Assembly (NCBI RefSeq): GCF_004362055.1
Contig: NZ_SNXB01000004.1
Coordinates: forward strand, 310,001-374,000
DNA length: 64,000 bases
Direction: 5' to 3'
DNA from: Flavobacterium sp. 245
GTDB taxonomy: Bacteria; Bacteroidota; Bacteroidia; Flavobacteriales; Flavobacteriaceae
The notes beneath the pieces are model-generated. The model searched no databases and was not told the origin of the DNA. It saw only the letters and a program-made list of their open reading frames with translations. Made by a program: the position numbers and the translations under genes. How positions within the stretch are numbered: position 1 is the stretch's first letter; each line of letters opens with the position of its first letter. Shown here piece after piece: positions 35,838 through 44,980 of this stretch.

Positions 35838-37514
35838 TTAAGCTTTTACGTAAGCATCGTCATGAACACTTGCTACTGCTCTTCCTGAAGGATCATTCAT
35901 GTTTTTGAAAGCCTCATCCCACTCTAAAGCGATTTTTGTACTGCACGCAACACTTGCTTCTTGAGGCACGCATAATGCAGCGGCATCACTTGGAAAATGT
36001 TCGGTAAAAATTGAACGGTAATAGTACTCTTCTTTTGAAGTTGGTGTCTGTAATGGGAATTTATATTTCGCATTTGCTAATTGCTCATCCGAAACTTCTC
36101 TTCCTACAACTTCTTTTAAAGTATCAATCCAGCTGTATCCAACTCCGTCAGAAAATTGTTCCTTTTGTCTCCATGCAACACTTTCTGGTAGCATTTCTTC
36201 AAAAGCTTTACGAACAACCCATTTTTCCATTGGGTGTTCTTTGTTGATCATTTTATCCTGTGGGTTGATGCGCATGGCAACATCCATAAATTCTTTATCT
36301 AAGAAAGGAACACGCCCCTCAATTCCCCATGCAGCTAAACTTTTGTTTGCGCGCAAACAGTCATACATGTGAAGTTTACTTAATTTACGAACGTTTTCTT
36401 CGTGAAATTCTCTAGCGTTTGGCGCTTTGTGGAAATATAAATATCCTCCAAACAACTCATCTGCACCTTCACCAGAAAGTACCATTTTGATTCCCATCGA
36501 TTTGATAACTCTTGCCATTAACCACATTGGAGTTGAAGCTCTTACTGTAGTTACATCATATGTTTCAAGGTTGTAAATTACATCGCGAACAGCATCTAAA
36601 CCTTCCTGAATAGTAAATTTAATTTCGTGGTGGATGGTTCCAATATGATCTGCCACTTTTCTTGCAGCTGCTAAATCAGGTGAACCTTCTAAACCAACTG
36701 AAAACGAGTGCAATTGCGGATACCAAGCTTCTGTTGTATCATCAGACTCAATTCTGTTTTTTGCATATTTTTTTGCTACAGCCGAAGTAATAGAAGAATC
36801 TAAACCTCCTGAAAGTAAAACTCCGTAAGGAACGTCACTCATTAATTGTCTGTGAACTGCAGCTTCAAGTGCTTTTTTGATTTCAGGAATACTTGTTTCG
36901 TTGTCTTTAACCGCATCATAATCAACCCAGTCTCTTTTGTACCATTGTACAAATTCGCCGTCTTTACTTGATAAATAATGTCCTGGAGGAAATAATTCGA
37001 TTTTTGTACAATATCCTTCTAAAGCTTTTAATTCTGATGCTACATAAAAAGTTCCATGCTGATCCCAACCAATATATAATGGAATAATTCCCATATGGTC
37101 ACGAGCAACAAAATACTCATCTTTATCAACATCATAAATTGCAAATCCGAAGATTCCGTTCATTTCATCAACAAAATGAGGTCCTTTTTCTTTATAAAGT
37201 GCCAAAATAACTTCGCAATCGCTTTCTGTTTGAAAGTTGTATTTTCCTTCAAATTGTTTGCGAAGATCTCTGTGATTGTAAATTTCACCGTTTGCTGCCA
37301 AAACCAACTTTTTATCTTCTGTAAATAAAGGTTGTTTTCCCGACGCTGGATCAACAATAGCCAAACGCTCATGAGAAAGAATTGCTTTATCATTACTATA
37401 GATCCCGCTCCAGTCTGGTCCACGGTGACGAATGATTTTAGACATTTCTAATACTTGAGGTCTTAAGGTTTCGGCTTTTTGTTTTAGATCAAAGGCACAT
37501 ACGATTCCACACAT
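35838..37514 (-). CDS. asnB: Asparagine synthetase B, glutamine-hydrolysing
   Basis: This 558-aa enzyme makes asparagine from aspartate, ATP and glutamine. The glutaminase catalytic Cys2 (MCGIVCAF), Arg50 (SHERLAIVD), Asn75-Gly-Glu (ANGEIYN) and Asp99 (ESDCEV) are all present. The synthetase domain has 'LLSGGLDSSITSA', 'LSGEGADELFGGYLYF' and 'RQKEQFSDGVGYSWID'. Its size and spacing match E. coli AsnB. It is the functional reference for the altered paralogue downstream. A CAAAGATG sequence (37555-37562, minus strand CATCTTTG) is one base off the -7 consensus. Confidence 0.97.
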   Translation of the reverse strand: MCGIVCAFDLKQKAETLRPQVLEMSKIIRHRGPDWSGIYSNDKAILSHERLAIVDPASGKQPLFTEDKKLVLAANGEIYNHRDLRKQFEGKYNFQTESDCEVILALYKEKGPHFVDEMNGIFGFAIYDVDKDEYFVARDHMGIIPLYIGWDQHGTFYVASELKALEGYCTKIELFPPGHYLSSKDGEFVQWYKRDWVDYDAVKDNETSIPEIKKALEAAVHRQLMSDVPYGVLLSGGLDSSITSAVAKKYAKNRIESDDTTEAWYPQLHSFSVGLEGSPDLAAARKVADHIGTIHHEIKFTIQEGLDAVRDVIYNLETYDVTTVRASTPMWLMARVIKSMGIKMVLSGEGADELFGGYLYFHKAPNAREFHEENVRKLSKLHMYDCLRANKSLAAWGIEGRVPFLDKEFMDVAMRINPQDKMINKEHPMEKWVVRKAFEEMLPESVAWRQKEQFSDGVGYSWIDTLKEVVGREVSDEQLANAKYKFPLQTPTSKEEYYYRSIFTEHFPSDAAALCVPQEASVACSTKIALEWDEAFKNMNDPSGRAVASVHDDAYVKA

Positions 37515-37905
37515 AATTATATATTTTTATTTTGTAAATTTTAATTTGACAAGGCAAAGATGCGGTAATGGTTATAATTGAAAAACACAAATACTTATTT
37601 CAGTTATAATTTAAAACCATAATTTTAATTTTACATATAAAATGTAAAATTTTAACACAAAAAAAAGGTCTAAACTTGAAAATTTCAATTTTGAAGAGGA
37701 AATGCGAGTAAAATTTAATGTTTTAAAGAAATCTTTGAATTAAATTTTGAGATATTCGAGTATTCATGAAAGATTGACAAACAAAACATAAAAAGCTGTT
37801 CAGAAATTATTCTATGTTCAATCTTACCATTAGATATTCACATTCAGTTTCTCATAGAAATCGAAATAACAAGATTGTGAAAAACTTTGACAAAGCTATT
37901 ATAGA
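37515..37905. other. 391-bp AT-rich intergenic region
   Basis: It holds the likely asnB promoter side (CATCTTTG on the minus strand at 37562-37555). Otherwise only very AT-rich sequence with small dyads such as TTTACATATAAAATGTAAA at 37631-37649. No ORF, RNA gene or known riboswitch was recognised. Confidence 0.5.
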
Positions 37906-38355
37906 CTACTCAACACTTTGAATTGTATAATGCGTCTTATTAATCTCAAATTGAAACCCGACTTTATTTCCCATTAAATGATTTCCTAATGGAGATTGTG
38001 GAGAAAGTGCAATTACATTTATACCGTCGATTGCAATTTTAGGAAGCGCTACACTTACATATAAATAGATTCCGTTCGCTTTTACCAAACTACCAGAAAT
38101 AATGTTTTCTGTATTTTTTGAAGAATCAATTTTATCTAAAATCGCTTTTTGAGCAATAGCTTCTTTTAATTTATTAGTCAGTTTTTCTTGTTCGATATGC
38201 ATCATCGACAAAGCGGTTTCGTGTTTGTCGCCGGCAGAACCTTTAGCATCGTTTTTAGAATCTTCTGTCAATCCCGATATCATGTCTTTAAAAACATCGA
38301 TTCGGTCCTGAACCATTTGTGAATAATGAGAATGTATTTTTTGTTTGAAAGTCAT
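37906..38355 (-). CDS. GreA/GreB-like C-terminal domain protein
   Basis: I start at ATG 38355 (149 aa, 'MTFKQKIHSHYSQMV'); the longer in-frame start at 38433 reads through a repeat and adds no recognisable sequence. The N-terminus is a helical hairpin-like segment (~1-80, with 'DRIDVFKDMISGLTEDSKNDAKGSAGDKHETALSMM'). The C-terminus, 'VIALSPQSPLGNHLMGNKVGFQFEINKTHYTIQSV', resembles the FKBP-like domain of GreA/GreB. Similar proteins in Flavobacteriia are sometimes labelled 3-oxoacyl-ACP synthase, which nothing here supports. It may bind RNA polymerase, but the acidic tip residues of GreA are not evident. Confidence 0.65.
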   Translation of the reverse strand: MTFKQKIHSHYSQMVQDRIDVFKDMISGLTEDSKNDAKGSAGDKHETALSMMHIEQEKLTNKLKEAIAQKAILDKIDSSKNTENIISGSLVKANGIYLYVSVALPKIAIDGINVIALSPQSPLGNHLMGNKVGFQFEINKTHYTIQSVE

Positions 38356-38364
38356 TTTTTTAAG

Positions 38365-38480
38365 GTACTGAGGTTCTAAGTGACAAAGGTGCAAAGTTTT
38401 TTGTTGATGCAAAAAAATTAGCCATGAATTCACGAATTTACTCCAAAAAATTCATGAAAACATGGCTAAAAAAGGCACTT
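38365..38480. repeat. Inverted repeat around an AGCCATGAATTCA-type core
   Basis: The left arm AATTAGCCATGAATTCACGAATTT faces AAATTCATGAAAACATGGCTAA. The outer word GGTGCAAAGTTTT (38388-38400) faces AAAACTTTGTGCCC (38486-38499). The family resembles the inverted repeat at 62489-62570. It lies between the GreA-like and barrel genes. Confidence 0.6.
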
Positions 38481-38520
38481 GTATAAAACTTTGTGCCCTA
38501 ATGTCTTTATAACAATAAAC

Positions 38521-40272
38521 CTAAAAGTCGAATTTATAATTTCCTCCCACTAAAACCTGGAATCCCTGAACAGGATAATTAAGCCATCTTTCGTAAGCTT
38601 GATTTCCAATATTGTTTAGTTTTAAGAAAAAAGTCAAGCGCTCACTATATTTATATCCTAAATGCGCATTGGCATCAAAATAGCTTTTTAATGTAACTGG
38701 AACGCCAATAGTTGCAACATCAAAATTAGTCTGCATGTCTTTACGTTCTCCCACAAAGAAAACATTCAGACCCGCGTACCATTGTTTGGTAATATTTACA
38801 TCTAAATTTGAACTTATTTTCATCGATGGTAAGTTCCAAGCTTCTAAACCATCTGTTTTATAACTATTAAAAGTTCCGTTGATTCCGAAAGAAACATTTT
38901 GAGAAAAATCAGCTTTTAATTCTCCATAAAAACGCAAGGTTCTTACGTCATCATAAACCACTCCAAAAGAGTTCCCGAAAGCATAATTCTGGTTTGAAAA
39001 ATCTTCTGTATAATCATTGCTTTTAAACAGTGCTTTTTCTTTTTCATTTAAGAATGAACCTGTCAAATTATAACTGATATTATTTGCCAATTTACCCTTT
39101 AATCCAGCAAAAACATTGTATTGCGTACTGCTCGGCCTCATATTTAAAGTCGGCGATAAAAATGGGTTTTCCGTCACAAAATCAGCATAAGAATTCTGAT
39201 TTAAACCTCCGTTTACACCCGTGTAGAAAATCATCAAATCGCCTACTAATTTATACGAAGCATCTACTTTTGGATAAATATAAAACTTGTTTCCGCTGTT
39301 TTCAGAATCCAAAGCATAGTATAAACCAGCGCCTAATTCAAGTGTCCAATCATTTTCATGAATCACAAAGCTTGGCTCAATCCCGAAATTAGTTAAACTA
39401 TATTTCACTGGTTCAGTATTGTCATATGCATAATTATGCTCGAAAGAACCGCTCACATGATCTACGATTACATTTGTGTTTATTGACTGATCCATCACAT
39501 CAACTTTAAAAGTCGGTTTTAGGTAAAAACGATTTTCAGAAGATGAAAAACTATCTGAAAAGTGCGTAAAACGAGATGAAATTTTGCTAAAAATCCCTTC
39601 ATTAAATGCAACATTTCCGCCTAATGAAATTGTATTATAAGAGTGATTTGGGTTAATTCCTCTTATCAAATCTTCCTGTGTATCTGGTGGCAAAGTCATT
39701 CCGAAATCAGTTGGGAGACCATACCAATTGTACAATTGATTTTGATAACCTAAATCAACACCCCAAGACATATCGCGATTGATTACTCCGTAACCAACAT
39801 TTAAGGCTGTGTCATAAAATTCATCATTCAAGTTTACATCTTTTATACCGCCTTGTGAGGAATGATGACGAAGCATTCCAGCTATATAATCATTATTCCC
39901 CAAATCCTGTGTTACGAATAATTCCGCATTTAATGTTCCGTAATTTCCAACTCCCAAGGTCGCGTAATTATTGAATAATCTTTCTTTTTTAGATTTATCA
40001 ACAGCTTGTGCATTTCCTTTTGAAGGTGTAAAAGTCGATGCAACTGGAACCGACAAAATACTATATTTAATAGTTTCTTTTGGCTGATTTCCAGAATCAT
40101 CAAGCGAAGGAGTTTCTTTCACTTTAAAAGCATCTGATATTGTTGGCGAATAAGGTTTTACTACGTTTACCGTTTCAGTTCCAATAGTTTCATTTTTCTT
40201 TTGAGAAAACGAAAGCTGACAGGCAAACAACACTAGTAAAACGATGATTTTATTTCGGCACTTAATTTTCAT
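38521..40272 (-). CDS. Plugless TonB-dependent-receptor-like outer membrane barrel
   Basis: I start at ATG 40272 (583 aa), which opens a signal peptide 'MKIKCRNKIIVLLVLFACQLSFSQ'; the upstream start at 40329 reads a repeat. After a short linker containing 'VNVVKPYSPTISDAFKVKETP' (~32-52), the protein goes straight into beta-barrel strands (~100-583) and ends 'GGNYKFDF', a typical barrel terminus. The TonB-receptor plug domain (normally ~120-150 residues) is absent. Related proteins in Flavobacteriia are annotated as TonB-dependent receptors but may be passive pores or assembly partners. The neighbouring TPR protein (41386-44403) reads the same way, suggesting a shared outer-membrane role. Confidence 0.75.
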   Translation of the reverse strand: MKIKCRNKIIVLLVLFACQLSFSQKKNETIGTETVNVVKPYSPTISDAFKVKETPSLDDSGNQPKETIKYSILSVPVASTFTPSKGNAQAVDKSKKERLFNNYATLGVGNYGTLNAELFVTQDLGNNDYIAGMLRHHSSQGGIKDVNLNDEFYDTALNVGYGVINRDMSWGVDLGYQNQLYNWYGLPTDFGMTLPPDTQEDLIRGINPNHSYNTISLGGNVAFNEGIFSKISSRFTHFSDSFSSSENRFYLKPTFKVDVMDQSINTNVIVDHVSGSFEHNYAYDNTEPVKYSLTNFGIEPSFVIHENDWTLELGAGLYYALDSENSGNKFYIYPKVDASYKLVGDLMIFYTGVNGGLNQNSYADFVTENPFLSPTLNMRPSSTQYNVFAGLKGKLANNISYNLTGSFLNEKEKALFKSNDYTEDFSNQNYAFGNSFGVVYDDVRTLRFYGELKADFSQNVSFGINGTFNSYKTDGLEAWNLPSMKISSNLDVNITKQWYAGLNVFFVGERKDMQTNFDVATIGVPVTLKSYFDANAHLGYKYSERLTFFLKLNNIGNQAYERWLNYPVQGFQVLVGGNYKFDF

Positions 40273-40424
40273 ATTTCTTTCTTTTTTAGAGAAAAGAAGA
40301 AAGAAGAAAGGAAGAAAGACTTCTTCCACATTTCTAATTTTTCTCTTTCAATTTCTTGACTCTTTAATCTTTCTTCTATTTTCTAATATCTTTCTTCTTT
40401 GTTCTTTTCTCTATTTTCTAAAAT
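40273..40424. repeat. Pyrimidine/purine-rich repeat
   Basis: GAAAAGAAGAAAGAAGAAAGG words (40290-40312) face CTTTCTTC and TTTCTTCTTTG words (40370-40405), an imperfect A/G versus T/C dyad. A second one, of AGATGCAAGATGCAAGAC / CTTGCTTCTTGCTTCTT type, lies at 41318-41380. Confidence 0.55.
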
Positions 40425-41288
40425 CTAAGCTTCCCACTCGCCTTTAGCAACAAACTGCGCTTTCCCGCCTATTTTAATATCAAAATTAGTATCGGTTAGT
40501 TTTCCTTTAAAATAAATCTGTGACGGACGTCCAATATAATCTCCCTGATAATTAATCAATTCAAATTGAGGTATGTGATATTTTAAAAGAAAAGCTTGCA
40601 AACAAGTACTTGCGCTTCCTGTTGCGGCATCTTCTACCAATTGATTATGCTCAACGCATAACATTCGGCTAAAAAGTTTTGAACCTTCCAGATAATAAAA
40701 ATACAAGCCTCTATGATCTGTTTTACAATGATTTTTCATCCACTGATCTGCTTTGTCTTTATCTAAAGCCAAGTTTTCTAAAGCTTTTTTACTGCTCAGT
40801 CCAACCATTACAAAAGCACTTCCTGTCGTAACTTCCTGAATTGGAAATTGGTTTTCAAAATCACTCACTTTCAAATTACTGAATAACGTAAAGTCCTCTT
40901 TCGAAAAAACATCCCAAAATTTTGGCTGCGCTGCTTTTAACCAAATCAAATCATCCGATTTATGAATCGCAATTGGCCCAATCGGAACTTCTAGTTTAAT
41001 TTCGTTTGTTGAATTTTCAAAAATTTTGTTCATCAAAACCCATGAAGTCCCAATTATCGGATGACCTGCAAACTGCATTTCATGAGCCGGAGTAAATATT
41101 CTAATCTCTGCTTTATTATTTTCCTTGTCAAGTTTGGTAACAAAAGTGCTTTCGGCAAAATTAATTTCGCGCGCGATTTGCTGCATTTCTTCTGAACTCA
41201 AATTTCCTGCATCCATAAAAACTGCCAACTGATTTCCGGCATATTTTTTATCGGCAAAAACATCAACTATATAAAAAGGTAAACTCAT
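40425..41288 (-). CDS. PhzF family isomerase/epimerase
   Basis: This 287-aa protein has the diaminopimelate-epimerase-like double fold. It opens 'LPFYIVDVFADKKYAGNQLAVF' and has the conserved 'INFAESTFV', whose Glu46 aligns with the PhzF catalytic Glu45, and 'FTPAHEMQFAGHPIIGTSWVL' (the Ala-Gly-His-Pro motif). The second half has 'EDAATGSASTCLQAFLL', the Asp-Ala-Ala-Thr-Gly-Ser motif. PhzF enzymes isomerise small acids by proton transfer. Outside phenazine operons their substrates are usually unknown, and there is no phenazine cluster here. The gene lies between two repeat-bearing spacers. Confidence 0.9.
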   Translation of the reverse strand: MSLPFYIVDVFADKKYAGNQLAVFMDAGNLSSEEMQQIAREINFAESTFVTKLDKENNKAEIRIFTPAHEMQFAGHPIIGTSWVLMNKIFENSTNEIKLEVPIGPIAIHKSDDLIWLKAAQPKFWDVFSKEDFTLFSNLKVSDFENQFPIQEVTTGSAFVMVGLSSKKALENLALDKDKADQWMKNHCKTDHRGLYFYYLEGSKLFSRMLCVEHNQLVEDAATGSASTCLQAFLLKYHIPQFELINYQGDYIGRPSQIYFKGKLTDTNFDIKIGGKAQFVAKGEWEA

Positions 41289-41385
41289 TGTTCTTGTTTT
41301 TTTTTTTTAGAGAAAAGATGCAAGATGCAAGACAATAGATTTCCTGCTTCTTGCTTCTTGCTTCTTTATTCTTGCTTCTTTATTC

Positions 41386-44300
41386 TTATTTATTAATCGA
41401 CGAATTCGTTTTAGACTCTTCTAATTTAATCGCGCTCAATTCTCTTTTTGCTTCTTCAACAACATCTGGATAATCTGTAAAATTGTTTATTACATTATCT
41501 AAAATGTAAGTTGCCTGATAGCTGTCTTTTAATCCGTAAAAGTTTTTAGCCATTAAGACCAAACCTTTCGCTCCGTAATATTTGTAAGCCGAATAACTTT
41601 TTGCCAGTTTTTGTACAGAAACATTCGACGCATCAAATTTTCCTTCTTTAGTTTTAAAATAGGCGTCATAGTAAAGCGCTTCGGCAGCTAATTCTCCTTT
41701 TGACGTTGCCGAAAGTTTAGCATAAGCCGTTTTTGCTTTGTCTTCATTTCCTGTCTGCATTGCGGCGCGGGCAACAATAATCTGTGCATCGGCTTTAACT
41801 CCTGCATCTGATTTTGGGTTTTCTAAAACTTTTTCAGCAGCAATAACCGAATTATCATAATCTTTTTTGTCGTAATAACATTTCATCAAGTTTGCTTGAG
41901 CAAAAGTTTTATTCTGAGGAAAATCAGCTTCCTTTTCTAAACGGACTAAAACTGGAATCGCTTTATCACAATCTTTTGCTTTTAAGAAAATCTGAGCTAA
42001 TCTGTTCAATGCTTGTTCTGTAAATTCATTTCTTGGCTGATCAATTACATATAGATAATTTGAAACCGATTTCATTTCTGATCCATCAGCATAATACAGT
42101 TGTGCCAAATAAAAATTAGCTTCTAAAGCATGCAATCCAGAGGAGAATTTGCTCACATAACCAGTAAAACCAGTAATTGCAGCTTTGCTATTATTTTGGC
42201 TGTATTGCTTAAAAGCGGCATCATAAGTATCATTATCCAATTCTGCATCTGTAACCGAAACGAAATCCAGTGTTCTAACCCAGGTTGCATATTCATCTAC
42301 TTTTCCTGAATCAACATAAATTAATCTTGCGGTCGAAACAGCTTCTAAAGCCTCTGGACTTTTTGGAAATTCTGCAGCTACTTTTTTAAATTTCGCTAAA
42401 GCCAATTCATCGCGATCTGAATTATAATAAATCAAACCTTGTTTTAGAATTGCTTTAGAGGTAAAAGATCCTTCTTTAAACTCTGAAATTAATTGCTCAT
42501 ACGTTTTTATCGCCTGATCATTTTTCTTTTCTGCAACATAAGTGTTTCCTAATTCAAATAAAGCATCATCACGGTAAGATGATTTTTTGTACATCTGAAT
42601 AAAGTTGTTCAATTCTTCCACTTTCTTCGCATTATTTGACATGAATCCGTAAGAAAGTGCTTTTTGAAACTGCGCATAATCAGCATCAACACCTTTTGCA
42701 GCAATCGCTTTTGCGTATGCTTCGTTTGCTGCGCTGTATTTTGAAGTCACAAAACGACAATCTCCCAAACGTAAATAAGAATCGTTTAAACGAACTTTAT
42801 CTGATGGTGAATTATCAATTTGTGCCTGAAATGAGTTTGCTGCCTGATCGTATTCTTTCAATTTAAAATACGTATAACCAATATTATAATTGATGTTTTT
42901 ATACTCTTCTGTCGATTTTGCCGCTGCTTGACCTGCAAATTGCTTGTAAGTCAATAATGCATTTTGCATATCGTCATTTAAATATTCAGTTTCTGCTTTC
43001 CAGAAAGTTGCGCGTGCAGTAAATTCAGGTGTTTTTTGTTCGCTGATGGCGCTTTTGAACATTTTTCCAGCTTCGGTATAATTAGATTCATTGTACAATT
43101 CCAATCCTCTGTAAAACAACACTTTTTGATATGCCGCTTTATTTTCAGCCGATCTGTTTTTTTCTAATAAAACCAAAGCTTCTTTATAATTTTTAGTCGA
43201 AATATAAGAATCAACTAATAATTTTTCAACTTCGGCTTTGCTTGAATTGTTAGGGTATTTTTTTAAGAAATCAAGCAAAATTCCAGGAACAGTTTGGTAA
43301 GCATTTCCAATTTCATAACTCAATTTTGCATAATTCAACGCAGCATCTTCCTGAATTTGAGCATTGAATTCCATTTCAGAAGCATTTTTAAAAGCATTCA
43401 AAGCTTCTTGTTTTTTGCCTGTATTTAAATAACTTAAACCTAAATGGTAATAGGCATTTTGAGCAACGAAATCTTTTCCTTCAATGATTTTATTGAACTG
43501 AGAAATCGCTTTTTCGTATTCTTTTTGTTCATAATACGCATAACCCAATTGGTAGAAATCGGTATTATTCCATTTTCCTTTTTTACCGGCATATTGTTCT
43601 AAAAACGGAATCGCTTTTCCATATTGTTTTAAATTGAAATAACTTTCTCCAATAATTTTATTCAATTCTGATTTTTCAATTTCATTGGATTTTCCCATTG
43701 CTTTTTGGCCCAAATCAATTGCTTTTTGGAAATTTCCTAGTTTGAAATTCATATCGGCCTGATAATACGAAAGCTTTTCTTTGTATTTTTCTTCTCCTGA
43801 AACTTCATCAAAATATTTGGTTGCTTCTTTATAATCGTCGCCTTCATACGCCATAAATCCTAAATAATATTTGGCTTGCGAACCAAATTCAGGAGAATTT
43901 ACGACTTTATTGAAATACGTTGTGGCTTCTTTTTTCTTTTTTGCAGTAAAATAGCTGTACCCTTTTTGGAAATTAAATTTATCCGAATCGGATTTACTCA
44001 TATAACTTTCGTCAACCTTATCAAACCATTGCAAAGCTTTTGGATAATTTCCTTGTTCGAAGAAATATTGAGCAACTTCAATATAAGCTTGATTTTGTTT
44101 TGTACTTGTTGGATAATCGTCAACAAATTTTTCCATCAAAGCATCAGCATTTGGCTGATTGGTTCTAATAGCACAGTTTGCTATATAGTAAGCACAGTCA
44201 GATTTCACTTCTTCAGTTGGCGCCGTATTATTTTTTACATATTCAAAAATATGTTGTGCCGACTTGTATTGCTTATCATTGTATAAAGACAAGGCTTTAT

Positions 44301-44403
44301 CAAAATCTTTTAAATCATATGTATATATTGCTGATTTTTGTGCCGAAACCGTGGTCGAAAGGAGGATAATTTGGAATAATAAGAACCAGGAAAGTCTACG
44401 CAT
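41386..44403 (-). CDS. Large TPR-repeat protein
   Basis: This 1005-aa protein has a signal peptide (1-21) and then about 20-25 tetratricopeptide-like helix pairs from ~30 to ~990 ('KYYLGFMAYEGDDYKEATKYF', 'AYYHLGLSYLNTGKKQEALNAFKNA', 'ALFELGNTYVAEKKNDQAIKTYEQLI'). Such superhelices are protein-binding scaffolds. It is exported and probably periplasmic or on the outer membrane. The plugless barrel gene is transcribed in the same direction 1.1 kb downstream, beyond phzF. A TAAATTTG -7 element lies on the minus strand at 44430-44423. No catalytic domain was found. Confidence 0.9.
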   Translation of the reverse strand: MRRLSWFLLFQIILLSTTVSAQKSAIYTYDLKDFDKALSLYNDKQYKSAQHIFEYVKNNTAPTEEVKSDCAYYIANCAIRTNQPNADALMEKFVDDYPTSTKQNQAYIEVAQYFFEQGNYPKALQWFDKVDESYMSKSDSDKFNFQKGYSYFTAKKKKEATTYFNKVVNSPEFGSQAKYYLGFMAYEGDDYKEATKYFDEVSGEEKYKEKLSYYQADMNFKLGNFQKAIDLGQKAMGKSNEIEKSELNKIIGESYFNLKQYGKAIPFLEQYAGKKGKWNNTDFYQLGYAYYEQKEYEKAISQFNKIIEGKDFVAQNAYYHLGLSYLNTGKKQEALNAFKNASEMEFNAQIQEDAALNYAKLSYEIGNAYQTVPGILLDFLKKYPNNSSKAEVEKLLVDSYISTKNYKEALVLLEKNRSAENKAAYQKVLFYRGLELYNESNYTEAGKMFKSAISEQKTPEFTARATFWKAETEYLNDDMQNALLTYKQFAGQAAAKSTEEYKNINYNIGYTYFKLKEYDQAANSFQAQIDNSPSDKVRLNDSYLRLGDCRFVTSKYSAANEAYAKAIAAKGVDADYAQFQKALSYGFMSNNAKKVEELNNFIQMYKKSSYRDDALFELGNTYVAEKKNDQAIKTYEQLISEFKEGSFTSKAILKQGLIYYNSDRDELALAKFKKVAAEFPKSPEALEAVSTARLIYVDSGKVDEYATWVRTLDFVSVTDAELDNDTYDAAFKQYSQNNSKAAITGFTGYVSKFSSGLHALEANFYLAQLYYADGSEMKSVSNYLYVIDQPRNEFTEQALNRLAQIFLKAKDCDKAIPVLVRLEKEADFPQNKTFAQANLMKCYYDKKDYDNSVIAAEKVLENPKSDAGVKADAQIIVARAAMQTGNEDKAKTAYAKLSATSKGELAAEALYYDAYFKTKEGKFDASNVSVQKLAKSYSAYKYYGAKGLVLMAKNFYGLKDSYQATYILDNVINNFTDYPDVVEEAKRELSAIKLEESKTNSSINK

Positions 44404-44528
44404 TTTAATTATATTTAGTATTCAAATTTATCATTTTATACCGTTTATAACGAAACGTTTCGCGCATTTATTATGAACAAAAAATTTAACAAGCGTTATT
44501 TAACAGCTTCTGAAATGGTATTTTTCAA

Positions 44529-44731
44529 CCATATAAGTCATATAAGTAATTATAAACTAGGTGTTTTTAGCAATATAATTACTCTTATTCGTAATAGCGA
44601 TTTTCCACCATATAAGTCATATAAGTAATTATAAGTTAGAGATTTTTAGCAATATAATTACTCTTATTCGTAATAGCGATTTTTCACCATATAAGTCATA
44701 TAAGTAATTATAAGCTAGCCGTTTTTAGCAA
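44529..44731. repeat. 79-bp tandem repeat, ~2.6 copies
   Basis: Copies start at 44529, 44608 and 44687 (period 79 bp); the third breaks off at ~44731. Each begins CCATATAAGTCATATAAGT and contains a perfect internal dyad AGTAATTATA ... TATAATTACT plus a small hairpin ATTAC...GTAAT. Differences between copies 1 and 2 are concentrated in the dyad loop. Spacers are not unique, so it is not a CRISPR array. Confidence 0.85.
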
Positions 44732-44914
44732 CTTATGCAACTCCGAAGGTCATATAAGTTTTTCGAACTAAAAACTTATATCAAATTCCATTAAAATGAA
44801 CTTATATCACTTATATGGTGAAAATTTTTCGCAATAAAATCTTTTCCACTATCTGCTAAAATGGCCTTGCATGGCTTATATGGTGAAAATTCTCATTTTA
44901 ATATTTTATAAGAA
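44732..44914. repeat. Inverted and partial copies of the ATATAAGT repeat upstream of ftsE
   Basis: At 44800-44820 a 21-bp word ending CACTTATATGGTG is the reverse complement, with one mismatch, of the start of the tandem unit. A partial inverted copy, GGCTTATATGGTGAAAAT, lies at 44873-44890, and CATATAAGTTTTT with an opposing AAAAACTTATAT lies at 44751-44780. With the tandem array this makes nearly the whole 577-bp spacer repeat-derived. No ORF was recognised. Confidence 0.75.
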
Positions 44915-44980
44915 ATGATTGAAATTTATTTTGAATCCAACCGTTATCTTATTACTTTTACCAATCAAATCAATTTTATT

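Noticed and set aside
38356..38433. Upstream start of the GreA-like gene
   Set aside because: The added 26 residues lie in a dispersed repeat and are not conserved-looking.
44529..44731. Possible CRISPR array
   Set aside because: The intervals between the repeated words are themselves repeated, so there are no unique spacers, and no cas genes are in the window.
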